Part shown: positions 40,972-52,305 of the stretch, one piece after another
Numbering within the stretch: the first letter of the stretch is position 1
Layout: each line of letters begins with the position of its first letter
Assembly: GCA_018136815.1 (NCBI GenBank)
Contig: CM030940.1
Location: forward strand, 3,722,833 to 3,786,832
Origin: Isochrysis galbana
Lineage: Eukaryota; Haptophyta; Isochrysidales; Isochrysidaceae
Length of the DNA stretch: 64,000 bases
Direction of reading: 5' to 3'
Notes under the pieces: model-generated
What the model was told of the DNA's origin: nothing
The model's input: the letters and a program-made list of their open reading frames with translations, nothing else
Databases searched by the model: none
Made by a program: the position numbers and the translations under genes

Positions 40972-42600
40972 TCCTTCCTCCTCCTCCGCGCCCCCTCCCC
41001 CCCCCCGCCCCCCCCCCCGCCCCTTCCCCCTTCCCCTTGCCCCTCGCTGCTTCTCCCCCCGACGCCGGCGGCGGCGAGGGCGAGGAGGGAGGGAGGGAGG
41101 GGGGGGGGGGAAAGGGGGGAAGGGGGGGGGGGGAAAGGGGGGGGGGGGGGGGGGAGGGAGAAGGGGGGGAGGGGGGGGGGGGGGGGAGAAGGGGGGGAGG
41201 GAGAAGGGGGGGAGGGGGGGGGGGGGGGGGGGGGAGGGGGGGAGGGGGTCGCTGCCCGCCGCAGCCGCGCCCGTGGGGTGGGGGGGCCTCGGCAACCCCT
41301 CCTTTCAGCTCGCTCTCGTCCGAGCTGAAAAAAACAACGGGGACAGGGGAGTGTGGGGTTGGGGTTGGCTGTGGAGAGAGGGGACTGGGGCGCTCATCGG
41401 GCTGTGGAGTGGAAACGGCGTACTACAATAAGAAGGTTGGCCCCGGCCACGTTTTCGCGTCCGACTTGCCCAAATTTCTTTCGTAAATTTCGGTGTTTTT
41501 GCACTGATTAGACAGTGAGCTTTAGTTTACGTAGGTGAACGCCAACGGAGCAGCGGCGCGTACGAAGACCGGAGAAAAGGAAAGGTAGCCCCCACGCGGG
41601 GGGGACGCCCCTTTGCCGCTCTTCTCCTCGACGCCGCGCGCCGCTAGCCTCGCCCCAACACACACACACTCCTAAGTAAGCGCTCAAGCGTACCCGCCAC
41701 CATCCCCTTTCGCCTCCTTGTTTCTAAGGGTGGAGCTTGGCAAATAAATGGCCCTAGCACAATGTAAATAGTCTAGGCCACGCTAGGCTCCAGGTACCCG
41801 TAGAAAGCGCACACACGAAAACGTGAACAAGGGGCGACAAGCGACAGGCAGCGGACGGCGGCGTTCATTTCGGACAGGCTCGTGGCTTGCCCAAATTTTC
41901 GCGAAATTTGTGTGTTTTTCGAGGTTCGAGCGAGCCCCACCGGGTCGGCCACCGGCCACCCGGCCGCCACCGGCAACGAGCAACGAGCGAGGTGTTGCGC
42001 GTAACGCGCGCGCGTGCAATAGTATGCTAGTATGATCAATATAGTATAGAGTTCAGGCGTTCAGGCATGCAAACAACAGTGAGCTGTTAGCTGTTAGTTA
42101 GTTAGGGTTAGGCAACACAATTATAACGCTAACGCATCGGCGAGAGCGCACACAGAAACTACCAAAACGATCGCGCTCGTCAACCGATCAACCCACTCAC
42201 TACCCACTACCCGCTCATTTATTGAACCAGTGCCAGTGTCGCCTCGCGCACGGCTGCGCCGTGCTCGATCCTCCCTTCGTCGTGCTGTCCGCCTGTTCAT
42301 GCCCATGTGCCCATCCTCCCTTGCCGCACGCATAAAGACCTCCAGCAAGTCGTCCGAGTCCGAGTCCGAGTCCGAGGCCGAGTCGTTCGAGTCTTTACTC
42401 TTTACTCACATGGTCGTCCTTGTCCTCGTCCTCGTCGTAGTTTGTAGTCATCGTCGTCCGAGTCGTCGACGACGACTCGAGGCCGCTTGCGCATGCTCCC
42501 ACTCATACTCTCCGCGGCGGACACACCCCTGTCTGTCGTCTCGCCCCTCCACCCCCACCCCTGACGAATTGGGATGGGCGATGCGATTACCGCCGCAATG
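40732..42600. other. Upstream of SEC24: G-rich tracts, then mixed intergenic DNA
   Basis: Positions 40735-41250 are extremely G-rich with a (GA)n run at 40937-40965; frames here are compositional. At 41470 and 41890 two related motifs occur (CTTGCCCAAATTT, TTCG, AAATTT..GTGTTTTT). Positions 42355-42475 are (GAGTCC)n/(GTCGTC)n-like. No gene supported. Confidence 0.45.
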
Positions 42601-42607
42601 ACCATAG

Positions 42608-42799
42608 GTGCCGGGTGGCCTTGCGAAGGTCGGGATCGCGGTCGGGGTGGTTTTCGCGCTGTTCATTCTTCTCCCCTTGGTACTGTGGAAGATAAAGTAT
42701 ATTCGCTTTTATAAGACGGAGAAAATGCAACTGAGCTTTGAGGCGGAGGCGATATTGAAACGGGAGGCACAAACGAAACACAAGACGTCTTCCGCTTGA
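42608..42799 (+). CDS. Possible terminal exon of a single-pass membrane protein
   Basis: An open frame begins right after an acceptor-like ATGACCATAG and has no ATG at its start. It encodes a strong transmembrane helix (VGIAVGVVFALFILLPLVLW) followed by a basic/aromatic stop-transfer (KIKYIRFYKTEK) and a charged tail ending at a TGA at 42799. No upstream exon is identified. It could be a captured gene fragment, since repeats follow from 42853. Confidence 0.3.
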   Translation: MPGGLAKVGIAVGVVFALFILLPLVLWKIKYIRFYKTEKMQLSFEAEAILKREAQTKHKTSSA

Positions 42800-42852
42800 T
42801 GGGTCCCCGTGTTTATGTTTGTTTGCGCGCGGTCAACCCCCGAGTTAGGGGC

Positions 42853-43207
42853 GAAGTTAGGGGTCAACAGAAATTATATACCTAAAAAGCCGGGAGGGGC
42901 GTGACAAAAAAAGGGAACCTCGAGTTGCACCCTCTTGCCACTGAGAGAGTGGGTCAGCAGGGCAGTGGGCTCCTAGCAAGACATCAGGCGTGCCAGGAGC
43001 ATGGGTGGTTCCTCCCCCATGGCAGGGGAGGAGTGGAGAGAGGGGGGGGCTCGTGCCCCCCCATGGGCGAACTAAGTATAAACTTAGTTGGCAGCCGTAG
43101 ATATTAAAAGTCAGCAATAGGGTCTGTGGACATTGTTGTATAAATGACTATGGACATTTGATGGCTCCATTCGATTGATGTCCCATAATTGACGGAACGA
43201 TACCTGA
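42853..43207. repeat. Composite repeat: family G, B leader end and motif D
   Basis: Positions 42853-42930 repeat family G. Positions 42931-43086 are the first 155 bp of family B in minus orientation, with the perfect palindromic leader AACTAAGTATAAACTTAGTT at 43067-43086. Positions 43140-43207 are motif D (minus strand AGGTATCGTTCCGTC, then GGGACATCAATCG, then AAATGTCCATAG). The pieces abut without unique DNA, suggesting successive insertions or recombination. Confidence 0.6.
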
Positions 43208-43606
43208 GGTGCAGTGGCAAAGGACGAGAGTAAAACTACCATTCCATGGGGATTTCTTGCGCACTCCAGCAGCCTGCGCCGAAAATTTGCTTAAGAGGAG
43301 GAGCAAAGCAAATGAAAAGAGAAAGGCAGATGCCCTGTCTCCACTCTAGAACCAAAAACCTGCTGGCACTCCACATTGCCCGAGGAATCGAGCACATGCA
43401 ATGCCATCCGCTCATCAACATACTACACTACACAGCGCCTAGTGGCAACACATCATGCGGCTCTCCACAGCTTCTTGTATCACGCCCGGCATATGCGTTG
43501 AATGGTAGACAAGGGCTGGCCGTTGATGCTTGAGCTCAGTCCATGGGATGCCGAGGGGCATGGTGACATGTTTCTTCGGGTTCACCTCTTAGCACGTTTA
43601 CTACAA

Positions 43607-46600
43607 CTAGAGCATTTCTTGTGAAAAGCCACGAGCCAGTTGGCGTGCTGAAGATTCATCCGACGATTCTCCATATCCAAACGTCCATTTCGCTATGCGG
43701 ACGCCTCTACTTGCAAGTCCGCGGAACGTTGAGCCCCAATATGGTGTCGCCTCGGCAGCCAATCCGACTTCGTCGCAGCCGTTTACAAGTGCGTTAGTGC
43801 CAGATTGCCGACCATCAAGTCCTCGCTCGCGCCGGCGCTCCCGCAGCGACCCGAACACAGAGGCAAGATCACGAGCGACGGCCTGTCGCTCAGCCGCAGC
43901 GGCCAACTCGTCTTTGATGCGCGCATGCTCTTGGTCGAGCATGCTGTTGATGAAAAGCCCGCCCGCAAGACCGAAAAAGGTGGCGGCGAGGAGAATCCAG
44001 TACGCGGACTGCAGCCGCGATGAGAGGGTCAGGCAGGTGGGAGTGGCCTGCAATTGTTCGCGGAAGTGGGCTTCCAACATTGGCTCGGCCGCAGCACATC
44101 CACCGTGCGAGAGTTCGCCGGTGAATTGTTGCGAGACTTGGTCGAGCTGTAGCAGCGAGAGGACCATACACACCAGGTATACTTCGACAGCGCTGAACGA
44201 GTAGAGCAAATGAAGTACGAACCCCATATGATGGCGAATCCACGCGCGCGTTGGAACTAGCCACATCCAAAGTGAGAGCCCATACCAAAGCACAGGGCTG
44301 ACCATCAACACGACGACATAAAGGGCTTGCAGCGCGCGCATCACCCACATTGGGGAGGAGGGACTCGCCAAGAGCAAGAACTTCGCGCCGTCTACAACGG
44401 AGTAGTCATCGTGAGAGCGCTCCACGCCCACCACCACACCGAGGAGGCCCTCCTTTGAGAGTGAGAAGATGGGAATGAACCAGGAGTATGTGCTCAGGCC
44501 AACGGCGAGTGAGAGAGCTAGTGTGACGGCCCCCGCAAGCAGCCAATCTCGGCAAGGAGACGCTTCTCCGTGGATGTCCAGTGCACTTGAGCTAGGGAGC
44601 GAAGCGCGCGCGGTAGCACTCGCGCGATGTGCCCTAAGACTACAACGCAGCGAGGTGGGTTCGGCAGCATCCAGGTTGGCATGCAGTATGGTGTCTGCCA
44701 CCAAACCCGACTTAGGCGACGGCTCAATCGGCTCTGATAGTGCCGCAGGCGATCGCAGTAAGGATAGCCGACGTCGCCGGGGAGGTGTCGATTGCGAGCA
44801 ATTCTCGACAGCGGACGAGTCTTGCGCTTCGGGCGGGAACAAGCGCCGACGCAGGCTCGGAGACTCAGCTTCGCGGGCGCCCTTGGCATTGCCATCTGTG
44901 TGCTTGACGTGATCGTGGCCCCACTCGTGGGCGTGGCCGGCCCGCTCCGCCGTAGGGCTCTTGTTGTCCACAGCGTGCACGTAGACTGTGGGTTCGGCCG
45001 AGCCCACGGCGTCAAACCTGACGGCTGAGTACGACCGATTCCTCGCCGGCCCTGTGATCTCGCTACCAGGCGACACCTCGTGAGGTGTGAGGGCTAACGT
45101 GCGGTGCATGTGGCCGACGACTGCGGTGAGGACGAGGGAAATGACGACCCCCAACGTGAATAGGGTGATACCGGCAGTCGGCATCACTTCCGCTGACACT
45201 TGGAGCAACGGCGGGGGCTCGTCGTGTCTCCAGACGTCGCTTGCCTGGCTCGGCCCCCCTCCGTCAGAAGCAAGGTCAAAGTCTATCTTCATGGCCGCCA
45301 TAAGTATGAACACCATGAGCGAGTCGATGAGCGACCACTTCCCCAGGGCCTCAAATACGGCCAGCAACCTGCCGCGCACGCGCTCAGGTAGCAAATCAGG
45401 CGGTGCCCACAGGCAAAAGATGGTGAGCGTCAGTTTGACGTACGGCCATACGCCCGAATAGAAGGCGATGAGTATTGACAGCGTGTAGCCTTGCCCACCA
45501 GTCCTCCAAAAGCGAATGACAGACTCCGCCAGTGCAAACTTGAACACATGCATCAGTGGTAGCGCATCCCCGGCGAGTGCCACCGTGGCACCCACCACTG
45601 CACCGGGAAATGCGTTGGCAATCAAGAAAACGGTAATGTTGAGCACAAGGAGCACTGACACACTATTCACGAGCGAGGGCGAGAAGTAGGCCGCTAGCGA
45701 GGGCGCAGCTGCCGCTTCGGGCGCCAGCCACGCTTCGGTGCTCACAAGGCGAATAGACCTAGCGTAGAAGTGGCCGCCAACGACGAAAGCGATGAGGAGA
45801 AGAGCAAAGCCGTAGATGGCGAAAAGAACCAAAGCGGAGAGCTGTTGCAAGTCCTCCGGGTCCTCATCGGGGCTGTACGGCTCGCCCTGCTCGCACGCCT
45901 CGTGCGCACGCTTCAGAGACGAGGCAAAGAAGTCGTTTAAGGCACCGAGTACATCCTGGTGAATCGATGCGAGGAAGGATTCGATCCTGTCGGCCGAGAG
46001 GCGTGCCTGGCGCCGCTGCAAGGAGGTGGGATCGGCCCTGTCGACACCCCGTGAGAAGCCATCAGATGACGACGTGAGGCTGAGCTCAAATGTGCGGACG
46101 GCGGCGGCGAGAAGGTCGAGACGGAGGCCGAGCAAGGGAGAGACAACACATGGGGTGGCGAGGTCTGCGAGCGTCACGTAGCGGAAGCGTTCGCGCGCGA
46201 GGAGGATCTCGTGCACCTCGGCTATTTCGAACTCCGATACGCTTAGATTGGCGGTCCATGTGTGCGTGTGCCCGAGCATGCGCACGCTTAAGCTGCTAGA
46301 TATCGACATGGAAGGCCTCGGATAAGTTGCACACGACATGGAAGAACCGGTCAGCACTGACTCGCTCGCCGGGGTGGGATGCTGACCGGCCGCACCGCCG
46401 GTAAGAGGGGAAGCGACTCTGCTTTCGAACCCAACGTCCGGCTCGTGCTCGCTACCGCCCCTGCAGGTCTGGCTGCGGACGAGGATGCGATTGAAGCCGT
46501 CGAGTCCGCGGACAGAGATGTCGGAGAGGGTGACGCCGACGGGCACGGGGTCGGCGAACGGGGCGTTGAGTCGGAAAGAAAGCGCATCCCCGGGAATGTC

Positions 46601-49593
46601 GAGGCTATGCAAGCCCAAGGCTGCCAGAAGCTCGTTGACTCGCATCGCGGCATGGAGGGCCGACTTATCAACGTCCATCTGCGTGCCCAAGGTCTCCACA
46701 GGAGTATCGCACCACTGACGAGGGGAGGGCGGGAGGGTGAGGGCATGATGGGTGTCGAAGAGATCTAGCAGCGGTTGAATCCCATCGGCGCACCAGAATT
46801 CTCCGGCGAATGCTACGCTTGCAAACCGCTGGTACAAAAATCGCAGCGAGCACTGGGGTGCAACTAAGAGAAGATGTGGCTCGCGGGTGCAGGTGGGTGT
46901 AAAGAAGGCAGGAGGCTGTTGGGTCGATGTCCTGGGCCCCTGCACGAGTTGGGCCGGCAAGCCAAACTGTAGCGATCTTGTACGGCGTCCTACCTGTGGC
47001 TTTGCATACGTGCCATTTGTGGACGGGTCTCGGGTGAGCTTGTCGAGCCGTGTGGTGATGACCGCATCGCCCGGTGGTCTGTCGAGCGACGGACCGACGC
47101 GTGACTCAGGAGGAGGCGTGCCGCACCGGGCAGCGATGACGTCATGGAGGTCATCGCCACGTGGTGCCGCCAAGAGCCGGTTGAGCCTGTGTAGAACGGG
47201 CCCCCCCACGGTTGCGTCGATTAGCGTCGAGATAGCATCGTCGCTGGCTGAGGCCACCACCAGACGCACGACGTCGCTGATGACTTTTCCGAACGCAGTC
47301 TCTAGCACGCCATCGCCCTGGTCAAGCAGTGCGCCATTCACGGCAGAAGGCGCCGATCGCGCGTCAGAGCGTATTGGTTTGAAGCTCAGGTCGCCCGGCG
47401 TCAGACGAAGGCTCAGGTGCCTTGCGCGAAGCCCAAGGACGTCGCGAGCACACTGTGCGTTTTCCAAGAGCACGGCGATGGGAGTCCTTGACGCGACCGC
47501 TGTGTCCACACCTATGGAGAGGAGGGCTTCCGCAGAGGCGTTGAGCAAGCTGAGCTCCACCTCGACCTCTTCAAAAAGTCCGATAGCACAGCAGACTTGA
47601 TAGCAATAGCTGCCGTCGTCCGTAGCCCAACCAGTTGCCCCCGGCAGCAATGAAGCCGGGCAAGCCAGGTCGGATGTCCAGCTACAATTGCAAGAGTCCG
47701 CTGGCGGCGGTGCAGGGGCGTCGGCCGGAGAGACGCTCGGCGGGGGCACGTCTGCCATGGGCGGCGGCTCGCCGAGTATGGTGTCGACTGCTACGTCTGC
47801 ATTGGCACGTGCGGCGGCGGCAGCCTTTCGCGCCATCTCCTCCTCGATCACCTCCCTGGCGACGAGAGTGGCGTCTTCCTCTGGGGTCAGCGGCGTGACG
47901 ATCAGTCGCACTGTCGCTCGCGCCTTCAGGTCGCCGCCCTGGATAGCTGCCCGCACCGAGTGCAAGTCCACGAGTGAGAGGGAGGCGAGGGTGATCGTGT
48001 CAAATCCCTCAAAGGATAGAGCGGTGAGCCGGATCTCCGCTGTGCCAAGCCGCCCGAGCGGAATGGAGACCTCGAGCGGCGGCGGAAAGGGTAATGAGTC
48101 GGTGCCTGTGGCAGCCACGACGGCTGCGGCTGCGGCCGCCGCGACAGTCGAGTCGCCGCTTGCCCCAGAGGCTGCGGCGGCGACAGTGGTCGTACCCTCC
48201 ACGCTGGCGTCAGGCAGCGGCACCTCCAACACGAAGGCCTTGGAGCCCTTCTCCGCGGGCTCACCGTCAGCATTGAGGACGATAGCGGCGCGGGCAAATC
48301 GGCTCGCAAAGGCGGCATTCACGCGGCCATTGGAAAGCGTGGTGTTGAGCCACGATAGGGCCGAGAAGGGCAGCTCGTCGGCCTCTTCGGGAGTGGGCGC
48401 CCTCCACGAGAAGTGGCGCTCCAGGTCGGGCCGCTCGGGCAAAGCCGACGGACGACGCTCCTCCAAGCTGTGGAGATCGGCCTCCAGCGTCGCCAAGACG
48501 GGCGAGCAGTCTAGCTCGACAATTTGCGTCAGCTCGTTGGTGAGGGTGGACGCGATGATCTGCACAAAGGCACGGAACAGGCTTGTCAATAGCTTCGCCA
48601 AGCCTAGCCCAAGTCGCTCATTGCGATGCAGACCATGGAGAGTACGCGCCGTGCCTCGAAGGCGGTGTGGATGCCAGGAACAATTGTTGGTATGGTACGG
48701 TGCGCGTCGGGGTCTGTCCGCGCTGCTCGTGCCGAGTGCCGCCTCACCTGCGAGACTAGCGTCTCGATGAGCGTCACAGCGCCCTTCATGATGGCGTCGG
48801 CCCACTCGTTGCCGGTTGTTAGTGTCACGGCAAGTCCACCGGGCGGGATGGAGACGACCGACACAGGCATGCGGATCCCAGCCGGGAGCCCGCTAGCACC
48901 GCGCGGGTTGAGGCTGAAGGCGAACTCTCCGCTGATGCCACTTGCGGAAATGTCAAGGCTCGAGATTGGGCTGAGCATCGAGAGCTGGCTGAGCATCCCA
49001 ACCGTGCCCTCCGTCATGTGCAGCAATAAGGAGGGCTCACGCCCATCCGGAAGCGGTCCATCGTGCACCTCGAGCCGGCCAAGTGTGCAGTGAATGCCGC
49101 CATCGTTAAATGCGAGGGTAAATGAAGGCGGGCGCTCCTCCTCGAAGACGGCAGACTGGCCGCTCCCGCGTGAGACAAACGAGCGCAGCCCGTGCACGTA
49201 CGCGTTGCGGCAGTCCAGGTCCGCCAACGATAGCGTGATGAATGGCGGTGGTGGCGGCGGCGGCGCAGGTGGCGAGGTGCCCAACGAGACCAACCATTCG
49301 TCAAGCGTCTCTTGCTGCGCGCCGGTGGAGCGTGCGTGGATCTGCACGGCGGCCGAGTGCACGCGCAGGGGTCGCCCCTTGAGGAAGCCTTCAAACGAGC
49401 CGGTGGTGAGGTGCGATGGAGATCTTCCGAGCGGGCGAGGAAGGGCAGTGGGGAGCGAGAGGAGTAGGAAGAGGAGGAGGAAGAGGTAGTGGTGGCGGCG
49501 GTGGCGGCGGTGGTGGAGCTGGAGCATGGCAGGGCTCGGCTTGGGCCTCGTGGTGGCAGGTGGAGGAGAGAGCAGAGCAGGGAGCCAGCCCAT
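43607..49593 (-). CDS. Giant membrane protein with TULIP-like and PqiA-like regions
   Basis: Exon 1 is 49593-48748 and exon 2 is 48616-43607, across a 131-bp intron (CAG|GTGAGG ... AATGAG|). The product is up to 1951 residues. A signal peptide or anchor is evident (HHYLFLLLFLLLSLPTALP); the true start may be the ATG near 49527. Long regions alternate beta-type amphipathic strands, with a helix reading LGLAKLLTSLFRAFVQIIAS then TLTNELTQIVELDCSPVL, reminiscent of BPI/LBP-type TULIP lipid-binding domains. A similar second unit lies near 46700-46100. From about 45830 come membrane segments and a PqiA-like block (YTLSILIAFYSGVWPYVKLT, LGKWSLIDSLMVFILMAAMKI). Another membrane cluster lies at 44530-43960. 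Inferred role: lipid transfer or sorting at a membrane. The domain assignment rests on pattern, not a search. Confidence 0.7.
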
Positions 49594-50447
49594 CTACGCA
49601 GGCAGGGCCGAGGGTGAGGGGTAGAGGAGAGAGGGAGGAGAGTGGAAGGGAGGAGGGAGGGAGACAGAGGGAGAGAGGGAGGGAGAGGGAGAGGGTGGAG
49701 GGAAGAGAGGGGGGAGGGGGAGGTGGCGGGGGGACGCCGGGTCGAGCTCCCCCTCCTCCGATGCTCTCTTCTCTCTCTCTGCCTCTCCCCCTCCCTCCCT
49801 CCCCCTTCTCAAGTAGAGACTCGAGAGTAGAGTAGAGAGCTCTACGCGCCTTTACTCTCCTCCAAGAGTCCTGCGAATCCGCCCGACGGCCTGTACGGTA
49901 AAGTAACGAGTCCACTACTGTACAGGACGCCGCGCGCTTCTAACTGAGTCTCTCGAGAAGACAATGGGGTGGGGGGAAGGGGGAGAGAGAGAATGGAGAA
50001 AAGAGGGTGAAGAGAGAGAGAGAGGGAGGGAGGGAAGAGGAGAGGGGAGGAAGAAGGGGGGGGGGGGGGGGGGGGGGTTGATTGAGAGGGCGGGAGAAGC
50101 AGCCAANNNNNNNNNNNNNNNNNNNNNNNNNNNNNNNNNNNNNNNNNNNNNNNNNNNNNNNNNNNNNNNNNNNNNNNNNNNNNNNNNNNNNNNNNNNNNN
50201 NNNNNNAGCTCCCCAGCTTGGTGGCTAAGGTCTAAGGTCGCGTTCCGTCTAAAGAGGACCACGCGAACATTTTTATTTCACAACCCGGGCAGGAGTTTAT
50301 TTATCTTTATCTCGACATCAACAATGGGCCACGCCGATTGCGCGAAAATGCTTACAATCGGTACATGCGGCACCATGCACCATGCGCTTGATGCTTGATG
50401 CCACACCTCTGACTAACTGAGGGAGGGTCGGTAAGGTTTCTTTCTCT
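49594..50447. other. Intergenic with GA/G-rich DNA and a 100-N gap
   Basis: Positions 49600-49800 and 49965-50100 are purine-rich low complexity upstream of the membrane-protein gene. N occupies 50107-50206. At 50235 GTCGCGTTCCGTC restarts the motif seen at 1246, followed by a T-rich stretch. No gene. Confidence 0.5.
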
Positions 50448-51790
50448 TGGACCAGGGTGTCTCCGCAGATTGGCTCCGGCGAGAATTTCGTTTCGGACCC
50501 ACCCAATTTTCGTTTCGAATTTTTGCTTGCCCTGACCCAAATTTCGGGGGTCATTTCGTTCGAAATTTGCTTCGAACGCCGCCGCGGACGCCGGCACAAC
50601 ATCGGTGCCTAGTGCCTAGTCGGTGCCAGGTGCCGGTGCGTCTGGCGCGCGACTTATCTATACACACCACATCTTTTTCTAGAGACTAGAGACAGCCTTA
50701 ACTGATATTCATCATAAAATAATAGTGTTGATCAAGATGCTCTAGCTCTAGTCAACCCAAAGCACACAGCACACACATCGTCAGCACATATATATTTCAC
50801 GTCTAAAAAATTGCCATTCATTGCGCATCAGTCAGGAGACCGACGGTCCAAAGTCAGCCCACGACCCTCTTGTTGTACCGACTCATCAGAGATCACCTGC
50901 AAATGGTCTGCCAGCACCCTAGTTTGCTGCTCACCATACATTACACGAAGCAAAGAAAAGACACGCTCGCACGAGGCAGAATTCGGAGTAATCGCAAAGA
51001 CAACACGGGCTGCTCGAGACCACGCTGGCAAAGACTTGTTGTTTTGGCGCCACCATTCGAGCACTCCGTCCGAAAAATCCTCGACGTTCGTCACATTGAT
51101 GGCGGCATGGGCGGCGGCGACTAGGTAGGCAGGCAGCTCAGCCTTCGTCTCCCAGCATATGCGCACCCGGCCGTCGTCGCGGGCTCCCTCCACGACCTCG
51201 CACTCACCCACCGTCAAGTGCAGCGCCGCTTGCCCCGGTAAGAACGTAGCTTGTGCCGCGGAGGGGGACTGGGACTGCGGTGTGCCGCTCTGGCCCCCTC
51301 TTGCTTCCGTCCCAGCCCGGCTGCGCCGCTCCCTGTCTTCCCGAGTCCTCCCATCTTCCTGCATCGCCCTCTCCAGCTCGTCTTCCGAGGTTTCCACTTC
51401 CACTTCCACTTCCTCCTCCTCTCCCCATTCCGTCTCCACGTTGTCGCTCTCTTCCTCATTGTTCAACGCCTCGGACTCCGAGAGGAAGTCCACCTCCTCC
51501 GATGGCCGAGGCGGACGAAAGCTCTGCCCTGAGAGGATGCCCTCCTCCTCCTCGCCCTCGCCTTCTCCCGCGACCCATCTCGATCTCGGCCGCTTCCTCG
51601 TCGAGGGGCCGGCCGACGATGGCTTCCTCGCAGGCGTCATCCGCCTGCGGGCTAGCAAATTTCGCTCTAGCCCCCCGTGACCAAGCCCAAATTTCGGTCA
51701 AAAATTTTATTTCGATGTTGGACCCAAATTTCAAAAAAAAAATCTCGAAATTCTCGCCGGAGCCAGTCCGCAGATGCTTGCGCAATAGAC
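50448..51790. mobile_element. hAT-type element remnant with inverted ends
   Basis: GATTGGCTCCGGCGAGAATT, TCG at about 50470 is matched in inverted orientation at about 51770 (reverse complement GACTGGCTCCGGCGAGAATT, TCG). Both are bordered by CAAATTTCG-rich stretches. The outer left end reads CAGGGTGTCTCCGCAG, resembling hAT termini. No clear target duplication was found. The ORF at 50828-51640 fills the interior. Confidence 0.6.
50828..51640 (-). CDS. hAT transposase C-terminal dimerisation domain, short ORF
   Basis: From the ATG at 51640 the frame is 270 residues. The first half is acidic and low complexity (GEGEGEEEEG, EEEEVEVEVETSEDELE). The second half is the hAT dimerisation region: VLEWWRQNNKSLPAWSRAAR, VVFAITPNSASCERVFSLL, matching the WW....FP.L...A...L.IP.S.A.SERVFS signature. 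The catalytic RNase H-like domain and BED finger are missing, so the ORF cannot encode an active transposase. It is either a truncated element or a derived, domesticated protein. Confidence 0.8.
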   Translation of the reverse strand: MTPARKPSSAGPSTRKRPRSRWVAGEGEGEEEEGILSGQSFRPPRPSEEVDFLSESEALNNEEESDNVETEWGEEEEVEVEVETSEDELERAMQEDGRTREDRERRSRAGTEARGGQSGTPQSQSPSAAQATFLPGQAALHLTVGECEVVEGARDDGRVRICWETKAELPAYLVAAAHAAINVTNVEDFSDGVLEWWRQNNKSLPAWSRAARVVFAITPNSASCERVFSLLRVMYGEQQTRVLADHLQVISDESVQQEGRGLTLDRRSPD

Positions 51791-52305
51791 GTGTAGCAGA
51801 GGAGTCCCATCGTCTAGCCGGAGGCCAAATACATATGTATTTGGCTGTATTTGCAGGCCCCAGCACCGTATTTCCCATCCAGGGTGCGGAGGGCACCATT
51901 TGTAATGGGCAAACGAAGGCCTCAATAAGCTCCCTACAGATTCTGGTATGGGAGATCAGCAAAAAAACCCGGGGGGTGCGGAGGGCACCATCTGACCATC
52001 TGTAATCTGTAAGCTGTAAGCTGTAAGGTGTAAGGATATAGTAGATAGAGAAAGGAACGTGAAGGTCTTTTTTTTACCCCCCCCCCTCGCCCCCCCCCCC
52101 CCCCCGCCTCCCCCCCCGTCTCTAGCCCTGTCTTTCACTGTTTTTCTTGCAGAGGTCAAAAACAGCTGTCTTTGGTGTCTTTCGAGACCCAAATCCAAAT
52201 CACTGTCTTTCACTTTCACATGTGTAGGCGTGCAGTAGAGTACTCTCTGGTTTAGAGAAGTAAAATTGTAGTACTCCTAGGGGGGAGAGCGGACGCCGCG
52301 ATTCG
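51791..52305. other. Upstream of the 52306 gene, with a short repeat
   Basis: GGTGCGGAGGGCACCAT occurs at 51885 and 51976; a relative (GGGTGCCGAGGGCACCAGC, then GGCCTAAATAAG) is at 60829. C-runs at 52077-52115. TGTAAGC short tandem at 52003-52035. No gene. Confidence 0.4.

Noticed and set aside
40042-41328. Long plus-strand frames (up to 428 codons) opposite SEC24
   Set aside because: They are the antisense of the SEC24 Pro-rich N-terminus and of G-run DNA; they encode only Arg/Gly/Trp low complexity.
47688-48770. 360-codon plus-strand frame inside the giant membrane gene
   Set aside because: A GC-driven antisense shadow; the minus frame continues with signal peptide, splice and membrane segments.
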